Source: Pseudomonas fontis
GTDB taxonomy: Bacteria; Pseudomonadota; Gammaproteobacteria; Pseudomonadales; Pseudomonadaceae
Direction: 5' to 3'
Assembly (NCBI RefSeq): GCF_028656955.1
Contig: NZ_JAMDGY010000053.1
Location: 1-64,000 of the forward strand
DNA: 64,000 nt
In this document: one piece after another, positions 46,057-54,109 of the stretch
Layout of the letters: every line of letters begins with the position of its first letter
Numbering within the stretch: position 1 is the first letter of the stretch
Notes under the pieces: model-generated
Told to the model about the DNA's origin: nothing
Seen by the model: only the letters and a program-made list of their open reading frames with translations
The model's database searches: none
Position numbers and translations under genes: made by a program

Positions 46057-46128
46057 ATCGCCGGCAAGGCCGGCTCCCACAAAGTTGAATACACCTCCAA
46101 CCCTGTGGGAGCCGGCTTTGCCGGCGAT
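46057..46128. repeat. REP pair F
   Basis: Inverted CCGGCAAGGCCGG-type pair; the right half has GGCTTTGCC in place of GGCCTTGCC. It lies between the pyk stop codon and the start of the urea transporter gene and probably marks the 3' end of the glycerate operon transcript. Confidence 0.9.
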
Positions 46129-46137
46129 AGCATCACA

Positions 46138-47553
46138 TCAGATCAACGTCTCGATCCGTAGCGTGTTAGTCGACCCCGGCTTGCCAAAAGGCACACCGGC
46201 GGTGATCAGCAGCGTGTCACCACGGCTGGCCATACCTTGCGCCTGGGCGATTTCCAGCGCCGTCGAGCAGACTTCATCTACCTGGCGCAGGCGATCATTG
46301 ACCACCGAGTGCACACCCCAGGCCACGCTCAGGCGCCGTGCAGTGTTCAAGTTCGGCGTCAGGTTGAGGATCGGCGCCCGTGGCCGCTCGCGCGCGGCAC
46401 GCAGGGTCGAACTGCCCGACTCGCTGTAGTTCACCAGCACGGCCACCGGCAGGATGCTGCTGATCCGGCGAATCGCGCAGCTGATCGCGTCCGACATGGT
46501 GGCTTCCGCCTGCGGGCGACCGACGTCGAGCTGGGCCTGGTAATCCGGGCCGCCTTCTACCTGGCGAATGATCTTGCTCATCATCTGCACGGCTTCCAGC
46601 GGGTACTCGCCCGAGGCCGTCTCTGCCGACAACATCACCGCATCGGCGCCTTCGGCCACGGCATTGGCCACGTCAGTAACCTCGGCGCGGGTCGGGGCAG
46701 GGGAGAAGCGCATCGACTCGAGCATCTGCGTCGCCACGACCACCGGGCGACCCAGTTGGCGGCAGGTGGTGATGATGTTCTTCTGGATCTGCGGCACGCT
46801 TTCGGCCGGGACTTCCACGCCCAGGTCGCCACGGGCGACCATGATCGCGTCGCTCAGCTCGGCGATTTCGCGCAGTTGGGTCACCGCCGACGGCTTCTCG
46901 ATCTTGGCCATCAGGTAGGCGCGGTCACCAATCAACTGGCGCGCTTCAATAATGTCTTCCGGGCGCTGCACGAACGACAGGGCCACCCAGTCCACGCCCA
47001 GCTCCAGGCCGAAGCTCAGGTCGCGGCGGTCCTTGGCGGTCAGCGGGCTGAGGTCCAGCACGGCCTGTGGTACGTTCACGCCTTTACGGTCGGACAGCTC
47101 GCCGCCGTTAAGCACTTCGGTGTCGATGGCGTCGGCGTGCTTGGCGGTCACGCGCAGGCGCAGCTTGCCGTCGTCGAGCAGCAGGTCCATGCCTGGCTCA
47201 AGCGCGGCGATGATTTCCGGGTGTGGCAGGTTGACCCGCTCCAGGGTGCCCGGGGTGCTGTCCAGGTCCAGGCGCAGGGCCTGGCCGCGTTGCAGCTGGA
47301 CCTTGCCGTCGGCAAAGCGGCCGACGCGCAGCTTCGGCCCTTGCAGATCCATGAGGATGCCCAGCGGGTAGTTCAGCTGGGCTTCCACTTCGCGGATCCA
47401 CTGATAGCGCAGGGCGTGGTCGGCGTGCTCACCGTGGCTGAAGTTGAGGCGGAAGATGTTCACCCCGGCTTCGACCAACTGGCGAACGTCGTCGATGCCG
47501 TTGATTGCTGGGCCGAGGGTGGCGAGGATTTTGACTTTTTTGTCAGGCGTCAT
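46138..47553 (-). CDS. pyk: Pyruvate kinase
   Basis: A 471-residue pyruvate kinase that makes pyruvate and ATP from phosphoenolpyruvate. ILATLGPAIN opens the barrel, MAKIEKPSAV contains the active-site lysine, MVARGDLGVE the metal-binding motif, and VATQMLESM the next conserved block. Full length. It starts inside the 3' end of the glycerate kinase gene (11-base overlap), so it is the end of a pathway from glyoxylate to pyruvate. This is the pyruvate kinase linked to gcl in pseudomonads (often called pykF). Confidence 0.96.
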   Translation of the reverse strand: MTPDKKVKILATLGPAINGIDDVRQLVEAGVNIFRLNFSHGEHADHALRYQWIREVEAQLNYPLGILMDLQGPKLRVGRFADGKVQLQRGQALRLDLDSTPGTLERVNLPHPEIIAALEPGMDLLLDDGKLRLRVTAKHADAIDTEVLNGGELSDRKGVNVPQAVLDLSPLTAKDRRDLSFGLELGVDWVALSFVQRPEDIIEARQLIGDRAYLMAKIEKPSAVTQLREIAELSDAIMVARGDLGVEVPAESVPQIQKNIITTCRQLGRPVVVATQMLESMRFSPAPTRAEVTDVANAVAEGADAVMLSAETASGEYPLEAVQMMSKIIRQVEGGPDYQAQLDVGRPQAEATMSDAISCAIRRISSILPVAVLVNYSESGSSTLRAARERPRAPILNLTPNLNTARRLSVAWGVHSVVNDRLRQVDEVCSTALEIAQAQGMASRGDTLLITAGVPFGKPGSTNTLRIETLI

Positions 47554-48823
47554 GTTGGGCAGTCTCGAGAATCAGGATGGCACGGAAGTCGTTGACGTTG
47601 GTCCGGGTCGGCTCGGTAACGATCAGTGCGTCGAGCGCGGCGAAGTAGCCGTAGCCGTTGTTGTTGTCCAGCTCGTCCGCTGCCGACAGGCCCAGGGCCT
47701 GGGCACGCGCGTAGCTGTCCGGGGTCATGTAGGCACCGGCGTTTTCTTCCGAACCGTCGATGCCGTCGGTGTCACCGGCCAGGGCGTAGACACCCGGCAG
47801 GCCCTTGAGGCTTTCGGTCAGGCTCAGCAGGAACTCGGCGTTGCGCCCGCCACGGCCGTTGCCGCGCACGGTCACGGTGGTTTCGCCACCGGAGAGGATC
47901 ACGCAAGGGGCCGCCAGCGGCTGGCCGTGCAGGACGATCTGGCGGGCAATGCCGGCGTGCACCTTGGCCACTTCACGCGACTCGCCTTCGAGGTCGCCGA
48001 GGATCAGCGGGCTGAAGCCGGCCTGGCGCGCCTTGACCGCAGCAGCCTCCAGCGATTGCTGGGGCCGGGCGATCAGTTGGAAGTGGCTGCGGGCCAGGGC
48101 CGGGTCGTCGGCCTTGACGGTTTCCGAGGCCGGGTTGTTCAGCCAGTCGATCACCGCTTTGGGCGCTTCGATGTGGTAGCGCTTGAGGATCGCCAGGGCT
48201 TCGGCCGAGGTGCTCGGGTCGGCCACGGTGGGGCCGGAGGCGATGACCGTGGCGAGGTCGCCCGGTACATCGGAAATCGCATAGGTGTAGACGGTGGCCG
48301 GCCAGCAGGCCTTGGCCAGGCGGCCGCCCTTGATCGCCGAGAGGTGCTTGCGCACGCAGTTCATCTCGCCGATGGTGGCGCCGGACTTGAGCAGGGCCTT
48401 GTTGATCTGCTGCTTGTCGGCCAGGGTCAGGCCGGCGGCAGGCAGCGCCAGCAGGGCAGAGCCACCGCCAGACAGCAGGAAGATCACGCGGTCTTCGGCC
48501 GTGAGGTTGCTGACCATTTCCAGTACGCGCTTGGCGACGGCGAGGCCGGCGGCATCCGGGACCGGGTGGGCGGCTTCGACCACTTCGATTTTCGAGCAGC
48601 TGGCGCCGTGGCCATAGCGGGTCACGACCAGGCCCGAGACTTCGCCTTTCCAGCTGCGCTCGACCACTTCGGCCATGGCGGCGGCAGCCTTGCCGGCGCC
48701 GATGACGATGACGCGACCGCTGCGGTCGCTGGGCAGGTACGCTTCAAGGACCTGGCGTGGGTGCGCGGCGTCGATGGCTGTGTCGAACAGCTCGCGCAGG
48801 AATTGTTGCGGATCGACCGACAT
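47543..48823 (-). CDS. ttuD: Glycerate 2-kinase, MOFRL family
   Basis: A 426-residue glycerate kinase of the GckA/TtuD type, which phosphorylates glycerate for entry into lower glycolysis. VIGAGKAAAAM is near 42, FLLSGGGSALL near 117, an ISDVPGD block in the middle, LSGGETTVTVRGNGRGGRN near 320 and AGDTDGIDGS near 360. ATG 48823 was chosen because it starts at MSVDPQQF. It overlaps pyk downstream. A terminator-like hairpin lies between it and glxR. Confidence 0.94.
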   Translation of the reverse strand: MSVDPQQFLRELFDTAIDAAHPRQVLEAYLPSDRSGRVIVIGAGKAAAAMAEVVERSWKGEVSGLVVTRYGHGASCSKIEVVEAAHPVPDAAGLAVAKRVLEMVSNLTAEDRVIFLLSGGGSALLALPAAGLTLADKQQINKALLKSGATIGEMNCVRKHLSAIKGGRLAKACWPATVYTYAISDVPGDLATVIASGPTVADPSTSAEALAILKRYHIEAPKAVIDWLNNPASETVKADDPALARSHFQLIARPQQSLEAAAVKARQAGFSPLILGDLEGESREVAKVHAGIARQIVLHGQPLAAPCVILSGGETTVTVRGNGRGGRNAEFLLSLTESLKGLPGVYALAGDTDGIDGSEENAGAYMTPDSYARAQALGLSAADELDNNNGYGYFAALDALIVTEPTRTNVNDFRAILILETAQHDA

Positions 48824-48856
48824 GGCAGGCTCCAATCTTATTGTTCTGCAGAATCG

Positions 48857-48900
48857 AAAACGCCCTTGGGCCTGCCTCCGTGCAGGCCGACCCAAGGGCG
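48857..48900 (-). terminator. Terminator-like hairpin between glxR and ttuD
   Basis: CGCCCTTGGG and CCCAAGGGCG pair, with an inner GGCCTGC/GCAGGCC stem, followed by TTTT on the minus strand. It starts 15 bases after the glxR stop. Confidence 0.75.
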
Positions 48901-48915
48901 GTTGTTGCCCGGGTA

Positions 48916-49809
48916 TTACTTGTTGTCGCGGATCGAGAAGTTGGCCATGTGCTCAAGGCCTTTGATCAACGCCGAGTGGTCCCAGTTGGCGCCGCCGATG
49001 GCTGCGCAGGTGCTGAACACCTGTTGCGCGTTGGCGGTGTTGGGCAGGTTGATGTTCAGTTCCTTGGCGCCTTGCAGGGCCAGGTTCAGGTCCTTCTGGT
49101 GCAGGCTGATGCGGAAGCCTGGGTCGAAGGTGCCCTTGATCATGCGCTCGCCGTGCACTTCGAGGATCTTCGAAGAGGCGAAGCCGCCCATCAGTGCTTC
49201 ACGCACCTTGGCTGGGTCTGCGCCGTTCTTGGCAGCAAACAGCAGGGCTTCAGCAACGGCCTGGATGTTCAGGGCGACGATGATCTGGTTGGCAACCTTG
49301 GCAGTCTGGCCGTCGCCGCTGCCGCCGACGCGGGTGATGTTCTTGCCCATGACCTGGAACAGCGGCAGTGCGCGTTCGAAGGCATTCGGGCAGCCGCCGA
49401 CCATGATGCTCAGGGTTGCAGCCTTGGCACCGACTTCGCCGCCGGAGACTGGCGCGTCGAGGTAGGTAGCGCCGGTCGCCTTGATTTTCTCGGCGAAAGC
49501 CTTGGTGGCGGTAGGGGAGATCGAGCTCATGTCGATCACGACTTTGTTCGGGCCAACACCGTGGGCAACGCCGTTCTCACCGAACAGGACCGCGTCGACC
49601 TGGGGGGTATCGGGCACCATGATGATGATGAATTCAGCTTCCTGGGCCACTTCTTTCGCGTTGGCCAGGGCCACCGCGCCGGCGGCGACCAGGTCGGCTG
49701 GAGCTGCGTCGTGGTGGGTGGTCAGGAACAGGCTGTGACCTGCTTTTTGCAGGTTCTGGGCCATTGGAAGACCCATGATGCCGGTGCCGATAAATCCGAT
49801 TTTAGCCAT
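48916..49809 (-). CDS. glxR: 2-hydroxy-3-oxopropionate (tartronate semialdehyde) reductase
   Basis: A 297-residue beta-hydroxyacid dehydrogenase. GFIGTGIMGLPMAQNL is the N-terminal dinucleotide-binding motif, DAPVSGGEVGA the substrate loop, and KVANQIIVALN carries the catalytic lysine. It reduces tartronate semialdehyde to glycerate with NAD(P)H. It stands between hyi and ttuD in the glyoxylate operon. REP pair G separates it from hyi. Confidence 0.95.
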   Translation of the reverse strand: MAKIGFIGTGIMGLPMAQNLQKAGHSLFLTTHHDAAPADLVAAGAVALANAKEVAQEAEFIIIMVPDTPQVDAVLFGENGVAHGVGPNKVVIDMSSISPTATKAFAEKIKATGATYLDAPVSGGEVGAKAATLSIMVGGCPNAFERALPLFQVMGKNITRVGGSGDGQTAKVANQIIVALNIQAVAEALLFAAKNGADPAKVREALMGGFASSKILEVHGERMIKGTFDPGFRISLHQKDLNLALQGAKELNINLPNTANAQQVFSTCAAIGGANWDHSALIKGLEHMANFSIRDNK

Positions 49810-49860
49810 GAGAGTTGCCTCTTGTAATTGTTGATTCTCGGCTGGCTTGCCGTAGCCCCC

Positions 49861-49942
49861 TGTGGGAGCTGGCCTTGCCAGCGATGGGAACAATGCGGTG
49901 TGTCAGGAAGGGCCTCATCGCTGGCAAGGCCAGCTCCCACAA
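49861..49942. repeat. REP pair G (CTGG subtype, reversed order)
   Basis: Two CTGGCAAGGCCAG-type units, facing the other way from pairs A-C, E, F and H: the CCCAC ends lie outside and the ATCGC ends inside. It is inside the glyoxylate operon between hyi and glxR. Confidence 0.9.
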
Positions 49943-49966
49943 AGGGACCGTGAGGCCGTCGGCGAC

Positions 49967-50749
49967 TCAGATTGCGTTGTGCGTCTTCAGCCAGCCCAAG
50001 CCTGCTTCGGTGGTGGTCAGCGGCTTGTACTCGCAGCCCACCCAGCCCTGGTAGCCGATGCGGTCCAGGTGTTCGAACAGGAAGCGGTAGTTGATCTCGC
50101 CAGTACCCGGCTCGTTGCGGCCCGGGTTGTCGGCCAGCTGGATGTGGTTGATCTTGGCCAGGTTGCCTTCCATGGTGCGGGCCAGGTCGCCCTCCATGAT
50201 CTGCATGTGGTAGATGTCGTATTGCAGGAACAGGTTGCTGCTGCCCACCTCGGCCTGGATCTCCAGCGCCTGCTGGGTGGTGTTCAGGTAGAAACCGGGA
50301 ATGTCACGGGTGTTGATCATTTCCATGACCAGCTTGATCCCGGCAGCCTGCAGTTTCTCGGCAGCGAATTTCAGGTTGTCGACGAAGGTCTTGCGCACGC
50401 TGGCGCAGTCCGGGCCTTGTGGACGAATACCGGCCAGGCAGTTGACCTGGGTGTTGCCCAGTACCTGGGCATAGGCGATGGCCAGGTCTACGCCAGCGCG
50501 GAATTCCTCGACACGTGCCGGGTCGCAGGCGATGCCGCGATCACCCTTGGCCCAGTCGCCGGCCGGCAGGTTGAACAGCACCTGGGTCAGGCCGTGGCTG
50601 TCGAGTTGCTGCTTGATTTCAGCCGAGCTGAAATCGTACGGGAAGAGGTACTCGACCCCGCTGAAGCCGGCATCGGCAGCAGCCTTGAAACGGGCGAGGA
50701 AGTCCTGCTCGGTGAACAGCATGGACAGGTTGGCGGCGAAACGTGGCAT
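49967..50749 (-). CDS. hyi: Hydroxypyruvate isomerase
   Basis: A 260-residue TIM-barrel isomerase that interconverts hydroxypyruvate and tartronate semialdehyde. PRFAANLSMLF, FSGVEYLFPYDF, NTRDIPGFYLNTTQQAL, QYDIYHMQIMEGDLA, and HIQLADNPGRNEPGTGEINY are typical. Its metal ligands (Glu, Asp, His) fall in these blocks. RBS GGAGACAACC precedes the ATG at 50749. Follows gcl across 57 bases holding a terminator-like hairpin. Confidence 0.95.
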   Translation of the reverse strand: MPRFAANLSMLFTEQDFLARFKAAADAGFSGVEYLFPYDFSSAEIKQQLDSHGLTQVLFNLPAGDWAKGDRGIACDPARVEEFRAGVDLAIAYAQVLGNTQVNCLAGIRPQGPDCASVRKTFVDNLKFAAEKLQAAGIKLVMEMINTRDIPGFYLNTTQQALEIQAEVGSSNLFLQYDIYHMQIMEGDLARTMEGNLAKINHIQLADNPGRNEPGTGEINYRFLFEHLDRIGYQGWVGCEYKPLTTTEAGLGWLKTHNAI

Positions 50750-50763
50750 GGTTGTCTCCTTGC

Positions 50764-50796
50764 AAAAGTGGGCCCTGCGCGCAGTGGCGCAGGGCC
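50764..50796 (-). terminator. Terminator-like hairpin between gcl and hyi
   Basis: GGCCCTGCGC and GCGCAGGGCC pair perfectly across a six-base loop, and TTTT follows three bases later on the minus strand. It begins about 10 bases after the gcl stop. Confidence 0.7.
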
Positions 50797-50806
50797 GCTA
50801 CAACGA

Positions 50807-52582
50807 TCAGTCGAGCATCGAAATCGCGGTTGGCGCGTCGTCGCCGACCAGGGCCAGGTCTTCGAATTCGTTGACCGCGTTGATTTCGGTACCCATGGAA
50901 ATGTTGGTGACGCGCTCGAGGATGACCTCGACCACTACCGGCACCTTGAACTCTTCCGCCATTTGCTGGGCCTTGCGCAGGGCCGGCTGGATTTCAGCTG
51001 GATCAAATACGCGCAGTGCCTTGCAACCCAGGCCTTCAACGACCGCGACGTGGTCTACGCCGTAGCCTTTGAGTTCTGGAGCGTTGATGTTCTCGAACGC
51101 CAGTTGCACACAGTAGTCCATCTCGAAACCACGTTGCGCCTGACGGATCAGCCCCAGGTAGGAGTTGTTCACCACGACGTGGATGTACGGCAGGTTGAAC
51201 TGCGCACCAACGGCCAGTTCTTCGATCATGAACTGGAAGTCATAGTCGCCCGACAGCGCAACCACTTTGCGCGACGGATCGGCCTTGACCACGCCCAGTG
51301 CTGCCGGGATGGTCCAGCCCAGTGGGCCGGCCTGGCCGCAGTTGATCCAGTGACGTGGCTTGTACACGTGGAGGAATTGCGCGCCGGCGATCTGCGACAG
51401 GCCGATGGTGCTGACGTAGCAGGTGTCCTTGCCGAACACCTGGTTCATTTCCTGGTACACGCGCTGTGGCTTGACCGGGATGTTGTCGAAGTGGGTCTTG
51501 CGCTGCAGGCTGGCTTTACGCTGCTGGCAGTCTTTGAGCCACTCGCCACGGCACTTCAGCTTGCCGGCGGCTTTCCACTCGCGGGCCACTTCGAGGAAGG
51601 TGTCCAGCGCAGCGCCTGCGTCGGAAACGATGCCCAGGTCCGGGGTGAACACACGACCGATCTGGGTCGGCTCGATGTCGACGTGAATGAAGCGACGGCC
51701 TTCGGTGTAGACGTCGACCGAACCGGTGTGACGGTTGGCCCAACGGTTACCGATACCCAGCACCACGTCGGACTTGAGCATGGTGGCGTTGCCGTAGCGG
51801 TGCGAGGTCTGCAGACCGACCATGCCGACCATCAGCGGGTGATCGTCCGGGATGATGCCCCAGCCCATCAGGGTCGGTACCACCGGGATACCGGTCAGTT
51901 CGGCGAACTCGACCAGTTTCTCGCAGGCGTCGGCGTTGATGATGCCGCCACCGGCTACCAGCAGCGGGCGATCAGCCGAGTCGAGCATGGCCAGGGCTTT
52001 TTCGACCTGGATGCGGTTGGCCGCAGGCTTTTGCACCGGCAGCGGCTGGTAGGCGTCGATGTCGAATTCGATTTCAGCCATCTGCACGTCGAACGGCAGG
52101 TCGATCAGCACAGGGCCTGGGCGGCCGGAGCGCATTTCGTAGAAGGCTTTCTGGAAGGCGTACGGCACCTGGCCCGGTTCCAGGACGGTGGTTGCCCACT
52201 TGGTCACTGGCTTGACGATGCTGGTGATGTCGACGGCCTGGAAATCTTCCTTGTGCATGCGAGCACGCGGCGCCTGGCCGGTGATGCACAGGATCGGGAT
52301 GGAGTCGGCGGAGGCGCTGTACAGCCCGGTGACCATGTCGGTGCCCGCAGGGCCCGAGGTGCCGATGCACACGCCGATGTTGCCGGCCTTGGTACGGGTG
52401 TAGCCCTCGGCCATGTGCGAGGCGCCTTCAACGTGACGAGCGAGGACGTGATCGATGCCGCCGACTTTTTTCAAGGCCGAATACAGCGGGTTGATCGCAG
52501 CTCCCGGGATGCCAAACGCGGTGTCAACACCTTCGCGGCGCATCACCAGAACGGCTGCATCGATTGCTCTCATTTTGCTCAT
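50807..52582 (-). CDS. gcl: Glyoxylate carboligase
   Basis: A 591-residue thiamine diphosphate enzyme that joins two glyoxylates into tartronate semialdehyde with release of CO2. Residue 51 is Val in RHVEGASH, where other family members have the catalytic Glu; this Val is the Gcl hallmark. [12 protein letters not shown] ... NNSYLG is the TPP/Mg2+ motif. First gene of the operon gcl-hyi-glxR-ttuD-pyk. The GclR repressor is known to control the P. putida gcl operon; a TTGTATACAA palindrome 27 bases before the ATG is a likely operator. Confidence 0.96.
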   Translation of the reverse strand: MSKMRAIDAAVLVMRREGVDTAFGIPGAAINPLYSALKKVGGIDHVLARHVEGASHMAEGYTRTKAGNIGVCIGTSGPAGTDMVTGLYSASADSIPILCITGQAPRARMHKEDFQAVDITSIVKPVTKWATTVLEPGQVPYAFQKAFYEMRSGRPGPVLIDLPFDVQMAEIEFDIDAYQPLPVQKPAANRIQVEKALAMLDSADRPLLVAGGGIINADACEKLVEFAELTGIPVVPTLMGWGIIPDDHPLMVGMVGLQTSHRYGNATMLKSDVVLGIGNRWANRHTGSVDVYTEGRRFIHVDIEPTQIGRVFTPDLGIVSDAGAALDTFLEVAREWKAAGKLKCRGEWLKDCQQRKASLQRKTHFDNIPVKPQRVYQEMNQVFGKDTCYVSTIGLSQIAGAQFLHVYKPRHWINCGQAGPLGWTIPAALGVVKADPSRKVVALSGDYDFQFMIEELAVGAQFNLPYIHVVVNNSYLGLIRQAQRGFEMDYCVQLAFENINAPELKGYGVDHVAVVEGLGCKALRVFDPAEIQPALRKAQQMAEEFKVPVVVEVILERVTNISMGTEINAVNEFEDLALVGDDAPTAISMLD

Positions 52583-52608
52583 GGTTTTGTGCCTCTTTGA
52601 TTTTGTAA

Positions 52609-52618
52609 TTGTATACAA
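52609..52618. promoter_or_regulatory. Palindromic operator near gcl start
   Basis: TTGTATACAA, a perfect 10-base palindrome, 27 bases upstream of the gcl ATG. An identical copy is at 52749-52758. Confidence 0.7.
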
Positions 52619-52748
52619 ATAGCTTTTCGCCAGAGTGTATTCACGGCAGGCGACTCTGGTCAATCCATTTTCATCGGCTGCCGGTGCATTCGTCGAAACG
52701 CCATTAAAAACGGTGTTTGGTCTGAATTGAATCAGATGGCCGAAATTA

Positions 52749-52758
52749 TTGTATACAA
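52749..52758. promoter_or_regulatory. Palindromic operator in the gcl / GlcG-like divergent region
   Basis: Second perfect TTGTATACAA, with AT-rich flanks, 140 bases from the first and about 80 bases before the divergent gene. The two sites could let one regulator control both directions. Confidence 0.7.
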
Positions 52759-52839
52759 AAATAATCACCATTGTGTTCTATTTGTCGTATTGAATTTTCA
52801 CCTGCCCACCTGGGCTTCTAACAACAAGAGGACCTTTCC

Positions 52840-53280
52840 ATGAACGCTTTGAGCTTGAAAGTGGCTGTCAATCTGGTGAATGGCGCCATTGCTGCGGGGC
52901 GCAAGATTTCTGCGGCGCCGCTGACGGTGGTGGTGCTGGACGCCGGTGGTCACCTGGTGACCTTGCAGCGCGAGGACGGCGCCAGCCTGCTGCGTCCGCA
53001 AGTGGCGATGGGCAAGGCCTGGGGTGCGATTGCCCTGGGCAAGGGCTCGCGCCTGCTGGCGCTGGACGCGCAGCAGCGCCCGGCATTCTTTGCCGCGCTC
53101 AATGGCCTGGGCCAGAGCCCGATCGTGCCGGCGCCGGGTGGCGTGCTGATTCGTGACGAGAAGGGTGTGGTGCTGGGGGCGATCGGTATCAGTGGCGATA
53201 CGTCGGATATCGACGAGCAGTGCGCGATCAGTGCGATCGAGGAAGCGGGGTTGACGGCTGATGCGGGTGTAGCAGCCTAA
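52840..53280 (+). CDS. GlcG/HbpS family protein
   Basis: A 146-residue protein of the GlcG/HbpS-like fold, often labelled haem-binding. VVVLDAGGHLVTLQREDGAS, AMGKAWGAIALGKGS, and GGVLIRDEKGVVLGAIGISG are characteristic. No clear signal peptide, so likely cytosolic. GlcG-type genes are common beside glycolate/glyoxylate genes, where the role is unresolved. AGAGGA precedes the ATG at 52840. It is divergent from gcl and shares the operator region. Confidence 0.9.
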   Translation: MNALSLKVAVNLVNGAIAAGRKISAAPLTVVVLDAGGHLVTLQREDGASLLRPQVAMGKAWGAIALGKGSRLLALDAQQRPAFFAALNGLGQSPIVPAPGGVLIRDEKGVVLGAIGISGDTSDIDEQCAISAIEEAGLTADAGVAA

Positions 53281-53287
53281 ATCGCTA

Positions 53288-53340
53288 TCGCCGGCAAGGC
53301 CGGCTCCCACAGAAACCGTGGGAGCCGGCCTTGCCGGCGA
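53288..53340. repeat. REP pair H forming a 23-base perfect hairpin
   Basis: The two halves are only seven bases apart, so they make one uninterrupted 23-base stem. It sits between the convergent GlcG-like and TetR genes and probably ends both transcripts. Confidence 0.93.
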
Positions 53341-53356
53341 TGCTCTTCAGCAGCAG

Positions 53357-53965
53357 TCAGGCATCCGGTGCACAGCCCTTGAGCACCAGGCGGATGATGG
53401 TCTGCGCCGCCGCCTCATAATCCGCGTCATCCAGCTTGGCCTTCCCGGTCACTACCGAAATCTGCCAGTCAAAGTCCGCGTAGGTCTGCGTCGCCGCCCA
53501 GATGCTGAACATCAGGTGATGCGGGTCGACCGCCGCCATCTGCCCGCGATCAATCCAGCCTTGAATGCACTCGATGTTGTGCCGCGCCTGCTCGTTCAGC
53601 GTGCGTACCTGGCTTGGGCTCAGGTGCGGCGCACCGTGCATGATTTCGCTGGCAAATACCTTCGACGCAAACGGTAAATCGCGGGAGATGCGTACTTTGG
53701 CGCGAATATATGCACTGAGCACGTCATCAGGCTCGCCGTCGGCATTGAACGGCGTCGAAGCCTGCATGATCGGCTCGATGATGCTTTCCAGGACCTCGCG
53801 GTAGAGGTTTTCCTTGGACTTGAAATAGTAGTAGACGTTGGGCTTGGGCAAACCGGCCTTGGCGGCGATGTCGCTGGTCTTGGTGGCGGCGAAGCCCTTG
53901 TCGGCGAACTCTTCGCTGGCGGCCCGCAGGATCAGTTCTTTGTTGCGCTCGCGGATGGTGCTCAT
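53357..53965 (-). CDS. TetR family regulator, RutR-like
   Basis: A 202-residue TetR regulator. The HTH is in FADKGFAATKTSDIAAKAGLP followed by KPNVYYYFKSKENLYREVL. The C-terminal domain (FASEIMHGAPHL, WAATQTYADFDWQISVV) resembles RutR/YcdC-type regulators of pyrimidine or nitrogen metabolism. Its target is not evident here: it lies between the GlcG gene and the siderophore receptor. ATG 53965 was chosen as start of the MSTIRERNKE segment. Confidence 0.9.
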   Translation of the reverse strand: MSTIRERNKELILRAASEEFADKGFAATKTSDIAAKAGLPKPNVYYYFKSKENLYREVLESIIEPIMQASTPFNADGEPDDVLSAYIRAKVRISRDLPFASKVFASEIMHGAPHLSPSQVRTLNEQARHNIECIQGWIDRGQMAAVDPHHLMFSIWAATQTYADFDWQISVVTGKAKLDDADYEAAAQTIIRLVLKGCAPDA

Positions 53966-54109
53966 GGACCGGGAAACTCCTTGCCGGAAACGGCGGTGGG
54001 GCATGGTAGCACCGGCGCCGAAGAAGGCTCAAGAATGCTGCTCCAGGCCCCTGCGGGCGCGGGCTGGCCGACGTTGTCAGGCGCCAGCCGGCCCGCTTCA
54101 GCCGAGGGC

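Noticed and set aside
49862-52600. Very long open frame antisense to hyi and gcl
   Set aside because: It crosses REP pair G, two real genes and their gap; composition fits a shadow.
52583-52771. Longer start for gcl
   Set aside because: It would translate both TTGTATACAA operators; ATG 52582 puts Val at position 51 as in known Gcl.
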